Assembly: GCF_020687045.1 (NCBI RefSeq)
Contig: NZ_JAJEPW010000059.1
Coordinates: 1-15,866 of the forward strand
DNA: 15,866 nucleotides
Direction of reading: 5' to 3'
Source: Vescimonas cirricatena
Lineage (GTDB): Bacteria > Bacillota > Clostridia > Oscillospirales > Oscillospiraceae
The notes below the pieces were generated by a model that was not told the DNA's origin, searched no databases, and saw only the letters and a list, made by a program, of their open reading frames with translations. This document shows, one piece after another, positions 1-6,600 of this stretch. Both the position numbers and the translations under genes were made by a program. Each line of letters opens with the position of its first letter. The first letter of the stretch is position 1.

Positions 1-27
1 AAAAGGCTTGCAGTCTGCCGCGCGCAT

Positions 28-54
28 AATTTGTTCGCTGAAAGCGAACAAATT
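28..54. repeat. Perfect 12-bp inverted repeat (hairpin)
   Basis: AATTTGTTCGCT (28-39) and its exact complement AGCGAACAAATT (43-54) are separated by the three bases GAA. No T-run follows, so it is not an obvious rho-independent terminator. It is the first of four hairpins in a row (28-54, 78-108, 123-144, 172-197). The heptamer CTTGCAG occurs on both sides of it (8-14 and 60-66). It may belong to a composite dispersed element or be an RNA structure at the end of the gene before the window. Confidence 0.6.
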
Positions 55-77
55 CCACACTTGCAGACCGAGAAGTG

Positions 78-155
78 TTTTTTGCGACGTACACGCCGCC
101 GCAAAAAACGGATTGCACTTTATTTGCCGCCTGCGGGCGGCAAACTCTGCGAGGC
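78..155. repeat. Dispersed intergenic repeat, copy 1 (two hairpins)
   Basis: Positions 79-145 match 15733-15799 in the same orientation with a single difference (T at 121, G at 15775). Weaker similarity continues to about 155. The element contains two stem-loops. The first pairs TTTTTTGCGACG (78-89) with CGCCGCAAAAAA (97-108), with one mismatch. The second pairs TTTGCCGCC (123-131) with GGCGGCAAA (136-144) perfectly around a TGCG loop. It has no coding capacity of its own. Two copies in 16 kb suggest a REP- or MITE-like palindromic element dispersed in this genome, which is an inference. Confidence 0.75.
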
Positions 156-171
156 TTTTTTGACAGACTCT

Positions 172-202
172 GCCGCCGATCCCGCGGGAGCGGCGGCTTT
201 TT
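172..202 (+). terminator. Rho-independent terminator of a gene upstream of the window
   Basis: GCCGCCG (172-178) pairs with CGGCGGC (191-197). Inside it, TCC (180-182) can pair with GGA (187-189). T5 (198-202) follows directly and another T-rich stretch lies just beyond. The opposite strand has no T-run after the stem, so it acts on the + strand. The gene it serves is outside the window. Confidence 0.7.
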
Positions 203-484
203 GCGCTCTTTTGTGGATACGGCGCGCCGAAGCATTTGATCAAAACGGCCCTGTAAAGTGGAAATATTGGAAGAATACTGAAATATATACAGAATATTCA
301 TGGAAGATATTTCCAATAACTTCCTATGCCGTCCACCCGGCACGAACAAACACAAATGTGCGTGTGTTGCGGACGGAATCAGCGGGGCGGAAAAAGGGCG
401 GCTGACATTTTGGCGGATTTGTCCAACACGGACGCAGAGCCAGGAAACTGTTCGTGAGATAAGTACAAAAAACAATGGGTCGTT

Positions 485-502
485 TATCACGGTGATGTGA
501 TA
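485..502. promoter_or_regulatory. Operator-like overlapping inverted repeats
   Basis: TATCAC (485-490) is inverted as GTGATA (497-502), and the overlapping ATCAC-G-GTGAT (486-496) is a second near-palindrome. The two nested dyads resemble the kind of site bound by helix-turn-helix regulators. It lies about 130 bp before the expected transcription start of gene 1. No specific regulator can be named, and chance is possible. Confidence 0.25.
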
Positions 503-553
503 CCGAAGCATCGGAAAAAAGCGCCGACCGGCCGTCCACCCGGCGGAAACACC

Positions 554-565
554 GGAAACGTTTCC
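554..565. promoter_or_regulatory. Palindrome GGAAACGTTTCC, LacI/CcpA-family-like operator
   Basis: This is a perfect 12-bp palindrome with a central CG flanked by AAA/TTT, the arrangement typical of LacI-family operators, including the CcpA catabolite-response (cre) site. Against the cre consensus it differs at the outer positions (C for T at the left end, T for A at the right). It lies about 70 bp upstream of the predicted transcription start, so an activator role or upstream repression would fit better than a promoter block. Confidence 0.4.
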
Positions 566-594
566 TGAAAATCCTTGTTTTTGGAAGAAATTCC

Positions 595-623
595 TTGCTT
601 TTGCAGGAGAAAGGAGGTATAAT
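595..623 (+). promoter_or_regulatory. Sigma-A-type promoter of protease gene 1
   Basis: TATAAT (618-623) is a perfect -10 box. TTGCTT (595-600) lies 17 bp upstream as a weak -35 box (TTG matches, the rest does not). Transcription would start near 630, giving a leader of about 60 nt. The sequence AAGGAGGT (611-618) just before the -10 looks like an ideal ribosome site but would fall upstream of the transcription start, so it probably does not drive translation from this promoter. Confidence 0.6.
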
Positions 624-674
624 TATGCAATCGGAAAGCGCCTCAACACAGCAGGGGAGCGGAACGAAAAAAAC

Positions 675-682
675 AGGAAGGA
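675..682 (+). promoter_or_regulatory. Ribosome binding site of protease gene 1
   Basis: AGGAAGGA lies about 9-11 bases before the ATG at 692. It supports that start, because a clean lipophilic signal peptide begins exactly there. Confidence 0.6.
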
Positions 683-691
683 AGTCGATCG

Positions 692-3600
692 ATGAAAAAG
701 ACGAGAATGCCGCAGCGGCTGCTTGCTCTGGTATTGGTGCTGATGATGCTCATCAGCGTCCTGCCGGTCAGCGCCATGGCGGCGGAACTGACGCCGTCTG
801 ACCCCGAGACCGGGCTGACGGCCATCGATGTGACCAATGAGCTCACAGACAGCGACCGTCTGGCGATCTTCGAGGAGAACATGGACTCCGGCAAGGTGTC
901 CAGGTCCGAGATCCCGGCAGACGACGAAATGGTCAAGGTCATTGTGCAGCTGGATGCAGACAGCCTGCTGGATGTCCGCAACCGCACCAATGCCAGTATG
1001 TCCATGCTGGACTTCCAGCAGACGGATGCAGCCAAGGCCCAGCTGAAGGACATCGCCAACCTGCAGCTCTCCGTGATGAACACCATGGAAAGCAAGGGCA
1101 TTCCCAGCTCCTTCACCTTCAGCTACACCTCCGTGGTCAGCGGCTTTGCCGCCCAGGTGCCTTACGGCAAGATCCATGACATCAAGAATATTGACGGCGT
1201 AGAGGACGTGGTGCTGTGCCAGACCTACTACACCGATTCCATGGGCTCCGCCACTCTGGGCCAGGCCCTGACCGCCGCGGAAGTGGCGGCCTACTCCAAC
1301 AACACCCAGTATCAGGGCGAGGGGATGCTCATCGGCATCCTGGACACCGGCCTGGATGTGAACCACGAGGCCTTTGCCAACGCTCCTGCCGTGCAGAAGC
1401 TGCAGAAGTCCAGCCTGTCCAAGCTGCTCTATCAGATCAGCCAGGGGGAGGACGGCAAGACCAACATCACCGCCTACAGCTATGCCGCTCTGTGGTATGC
1501 CCAGAAGCACAGCTCCAGCTCCCTGGTGCTGCTGACCGAGGACGACCTGTATAAGAGCGGCAAGGTGCCCTTCGCCTTCGACTATGCCGACGCGGACGCC
1601 GACGTGATCCCCTCCGCCGACGCCGTGGAGAAGTACGGCAATGACCACGGCACCCACGTGGCCGGTATCACCGCCGGCAAGACCGTGGACGCCGACGGCA
1701 GCGTCACCTTCGCCGGTCAGTCTCCCGAGGCCCAGCTGGCCATCTTCAAGGTATTCTCCGACTCCACCAACGGCGCCTCCACGGATACCATCCTGGCGGC
1801 CCTGAACGACGCCCTGCTGCTGGACGTGGACGTGATCAACATGTCTCTCGGCTCCAACGGCGGCTTCGGCCGGGAGGCCGAGGGCGACCTGACCACCAAG
1901 TATTACGACCTGGTCAAGTCCGCCGGTATCCTGCTGAACTGCTCCGCCGGTAACTCCTACTCCTCCTCCCAGGGCGGCGCAAAGGGTGACTTCACCTCCG
2001 TGTCCGACCCCGACACCGGCATCATCAGCTCCTCGTCCTCCTATGACGCGGCGCTGTCCGTTGCCTCCGTCAACGCCAACGAGACGGCGGCCTTTGTCAC
2101 CGCCCAGGGCCGCGTCCCCTATCAGGACGTGTCCGGCCACGACTTCACCGCCCTGCTGCTGGGCAATGACAGCTCCAGGACCTATGAGTACGTCATGGTG
2201 CCCAACACCGGCGACACCGCCGATTACCAGGGCCTGGACGTCACCGGCAAGATCGCCGTGGTCATGCGCGGCGGCCTGTCCTTCGAGCAGAAGCAGCTCA
2301 ATGCCGCCTCTGCCGGTGCTGCGGGCTGCATCATCTATAACAACCGCGACGGCTATCTGCTGAACATGGCCGTGGATAACTACAAGATCCCCACCGTGTG
2401 CATCAGCCTGGCCAACGGCCAGATGATGGAAGCCGCCCAGGAAAAGACCCTCACCGTCTCCAAGACCGAAAAGGGCTCCGTGGCCATGAGCGACTTCTCC
2501 TCCTGGGGCCCCCTGCCGTCTCTGTCCCTGAAGCCGGAGATCACCGCCCCCGGCGGCAGCATCTATTCCTCTCTGCCCTTCGCCCAGTACGGCTACATGA
2601 GCGGTACCTCCATGGCGTCTCCGTATCTGGCGGGTGTGTCCGCTGCTGCTTTGCAGTATGTCAACACCCTGATGCCCGGCGCCTCCGATACCGACAAGCA
2701 GCTGCTGGTGAACCGCCTGCTGATGAGCACCGCCGACATTCTGTATGATGAAAACGGCGTGGCTTACTCTCCCCGCAAGCAGGGCTCCGGTATGGTGAAC
2801 CTGGCCGAGGCCGTCACCACCCCCGCCTACCTGTATGTCCGGGGTCAGGACAAGACTAAGATCGAGCTGGGCGACGACGCCGACCAGCTGGGCGTGTACA
2901 AGCTGAGCTTTGTGGTGAAGAACCTCACCGGCTCCGCCCTGTCCTATGACGTCAATACCACCGTCCAGACCGAGAGCACCACCTCCGACGGCCTGTACAT
3001 CGCCCAGAAGGGCTATGTCCTCTCCGCCGACACCAGCGCCATCAAGGTCTCCGGCGGCGCCCTCAGCGGCTCCACCGTCACCGTGCCCGCTAACGGCGAG
3101 GCCACCGTCACCGTCACCGTCCGCCTGTCTGACGCGGATCGGGCGTACCTGGCCAAGTTCCCCAACGGCATCTATGTGGAGGGCTTCGTGGAGCTGACCA
3201 ACAACGACGATCCTGCGCTGTCCGTGCCCTTCCTGGGCTTCTACGGCGACTGGACCAAGGCCCCCATCTTCGAGGACGCCGATATCTACAACGGCCTGGA
3301 CGAGAAGATGTACGCCACCAACGTGGCCGGTGTTTACGCCATGATGTACGTGGTGAAGCTGGGCATGTATCCCTTCGTGGTTCCCGAGGGCTACGACACC
3401 CCCTCCACCTCCGCCGATAAGATCTGCGTGGACCTGGGCGGCGGCAACGGCGTCAGCAACCTGTATTACCTGCAGGCCGGTCTGCTGCGGGCGGCCAAGA
3501 CCACCAACGTCACCATCACCGACAGCGACACCGGTGAGGTGTACCTCAACAGCGACGGCCTCAATGTCCGCAAGGCCATGTACAACTCCAGCTCCGCCGC

Positions 3601-6600
3601 TGTGCGGCCCGGCTATGTGGGCGAGATCTTCCCCCCGCTGACCGGCATCCACCTGATCCCCAACAACACCCGCATGACCTACACCGCCGCCGCCTATGTG
3701 GACGGCTTCGACGTGCAGGACAACCTGAAGAACACTTATTCCTTCAACTTTACCTCCGACGGTGAAATGCCCTATATCGTCGACCGCGAGAACCTGCAGT
3801 TCCGCACCGGCGACGACGGCCGGAAGTACCTGGACGTGACCCTGGCCGATAACTTCTGCCTGGCCGGCGCCACCCTGTACTCCACCCAGTGGAAGACCAA
3901 CGTCAACAACGGCAAGAAGGAAATGAGCATCGGCTCCAACTACTATGACGGCATCATCCCCGCCCTGAAGGCCGACGGCACCTCTCCCCGGGCTTACGAG
4001 GAGTATACCTACACCTTCGACGTTACGGACTTCTATCAGAAGCTCCTGCAGGGCACCTTCTATGTGGTGGCCTACGACTACGCCATGAACCAGTGTGCCT
4101 ATCGCGTGACCCTGCCTGAAAACGCCGTCACCAAGATCACTCTGGATCAGACCGCTGTGACCCTGCCCCAGAAGGGCTATGTCCAGCTGAACGCCACTGT
4201 GACTCCCGACGATGCCACCGACCAGAACCTGGTTTGGAGCTCCTCCGATTCCAGCGTGGCCGAGGTGAAGAACGGCATCGTGGCCGCCAAGGCTCCCGGC
4301 ACCGCCACCATCACCGTCAAGTCCTCCGTCTGGACCGACGTGAAGGCCCAGTGCCAGGTCACCGTCACCGACGAGGTGGGCGCGGACGTGCCTATGAGCG
4401 AGTTCCTGCTGAACACCTCCTCCGTGACCATGCTGGCCGGCACCACCTATACCAATGTCCGGCTGTATGGCTACGCGCCCTTCTATGCCACCGACCTGAA
4501 CCTGGAGTGGACCTCCTCCGACGAGTCCGTGGTCACTGTTGAGCCCAACGGCGAGGGCGATGAGCTGACCCAGTATGCCAAGCTCACCGCTCTGAAGCCC
4601 GGCACGGCCACCGTTACCGCCAAGGCCAAGAACGGCACTGCCTCCTATGACCTGGCCGTCACCGTCACCGAGGCCACCGGCTCCGGCAGCTTCAACATCG
4701 TGGGCGACACCCTGGTCAGCTACAGCGGCACCGAGAGCACCGTCACCATTCCCGACGGCGTCCGGGTCATCGGGGAGAACGCCTTCAAGAACAACGACTA
4801 CATTCTCAACGTCATCTGCCCTGACTCCCTGGAGGAGATCGGCTATCGGGCCTTCTACGACTGCGACAACCTGCAGAGCGTCAGCCTGCCTGAGACCATG
4901 AAGGTCATCAACGAGGGCGCGTTCTACTACTGCAAGAACCTAAAGACCCTGGGCCACACCGACGACGGCGTCCTGCCCAAGGGCCTGACCTCCATGGGCG
5001 TCAAGGCGTTCTACTTCTGCGAGGCCCTGGAGGGCGACCTGGTGATCCCCGAGGGCGTCACCAGCCTCAGCGCCGGTATTTTCTATAATGCCTACGCCCT
5101 GACCAGCATCACCATTCCCGACACCGTCACCTCTATGGACGCAAACGGCGACCAGTTCGCCAACTGCACGGCTGTAACCTCCGTGACTCTGTCCAAGAAC
5201 CTGACCGAGCTGCCCAAGACGGCGTTCTTCACCTGCAAGAGCCTGAAGCACCTGCCCGACCTGTCCAACGTCACCTCCGTTGGCACCAGCTGCTTCGCCG
5301 GCTGCGCCGCCCTGGAGGAGATGGTGATCCCCGAGAGCCTGACCTTCATCGGCGCCAACGCCTTCGCCCGCAGCAGCCTCACCGAGATCACCGTGCTGGG
5401 CGATCCCACCGGCCTTGACTCCGCGTTCTACAACAGCCTGAACCTGACCACCTTCGTGGCCCCCAAGCTGACCACCACCGGTAAGCAGATGTTCCAGGGC
5501 TGCACCGCGCTGGTGAACTTCATCGTTCCCGACAACGTCACCCTCATCGGCGAGAGGGCCTTCCAGGGCTGCACCAATCTCAAGACCCTGACCTTCCCTG
5601 CCTCCTACAAGGCCGAGACCCTGTCCTTCGGTCTGACCCCGTTTGTCAGCTGCCCCGCCTTTGAGGGCTATGTCATCGAGGACGGCGCCAGCATCGTCCG
5701 GACCGAGGACGGCACCCTGCTGGCCGGCGGCGGCAAGGTTCTGGTGAGCCTGCCCCAGGACTTCAAGGGCACCTCCTACACCGTGCCTGACGGCGTGGAG
5801 ACCATCAGCGACTACCTGTTCTATAAGAACACCACCATCACGTCCGTCACTCTGCCCGCCAGCCTCAAGAAGATCGGCACCGCCGCCTTCCAGGGCTGCA
5901 CCAAGCTGACGTCCATCGCCCTGCCCGATGGCTTCACCACCCTGGGTGAGCACGCCTTCGACGGCTGCTCCGGCCTGAAAACCGTGACCTTCGGCCAGAG
6001 CCTGACCGCTGTTCCCGCCTACGCCTTCAGCAACTGCTCCGCCCTGACGGCTGTGGACCTGCCCGCCACCGTGGAGACCGTGGGCGATTACGCCTTCCGC
6101 GGCTGCGCCAAGGCCACCGCCCTGTCCCTGAAGGAGGGCCTGACCTCCATCGGCTCCAACGCTTTCTACGGCTGGAAGGCTCTGAAGGCCATCACCATTC
6201 CCCAGTCCGTCACCTCCCTGGGCGGCTCCGCGTTCTATGACTGCAACGCCGCCGCTTCCATCGACTGCGGCAGCCTCACCGTCATCCCCGACCGCGCGTT
6301 CTACAACGCCAAGGCCGTCAAGACCGTGAAGCTCAGCGACAACGTCACCTCCATCGGTGAGCGCGCCTTTTACTCCTGCTCCCTGCTGGAGACCATCAAC
6401 TGGCCCTCTCAGCTGAAGACCATCGGCAGGCAGGCCTTCTACTATGCCCGGAAGCTCCAGAATCTGGACTTCTCCGGCACCCAGCTGGAGTCCATCGGCA
6501 ACAGCGCCTTCTATCAGCCCTATGAGGCCCGGACGCTGGCCTTCCCCGGCACCCTGCAATCCATTGATAGCAAGGCGTTTGCTTATCTGAACTACAACAA

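Larger units (their letters stand above)
203..594. other. Noncoding upstream region of protease gene 1
   Basis: I find no convincing gene here; the short open frames lack coding-like composition and recognisable protein content. The stretch holds an AT-rich block (258-325) in which GGAAATAT (260-267) is inverted as ATATTTCC (307-314). A 14-bp direct repeat GCCGTCCACCCGGC occurs at 328-341 and 531-544. A small hairpin CCGA-agca-TCGG lies at 503-514. Two operator-like palindromes are listed separately. The long leader suggests that gene 1 is regulated. Confidence 0.6.

Noticed and set aside
160..165. TTGACA as a promoter -35 box
   Set aside because: No -10-like sequence occurs 16-18 bp downstream; that position falls inside the GC-rich terminator stem.
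31..405. A 124-codon + strand open frame near the start
   Set aside because: It runs through three hairpins and a terminator, has no good ribosome site and no protein-like features.
625..801. A 58-codon frame with a perfect ribosome site, as a real gene
   Set aside because: Its ribosome site overlaps the -10 box of the likely promoter and its peptide has no recognisable features. It is kept only as a low-interest finding.
623..3652. A minus-strand open frame of 1009 codons antisense to the protease part of gene 1
   Set aside because: Same artefact; no signal, domain or plausible composition, and the sense frame is unambiguous.
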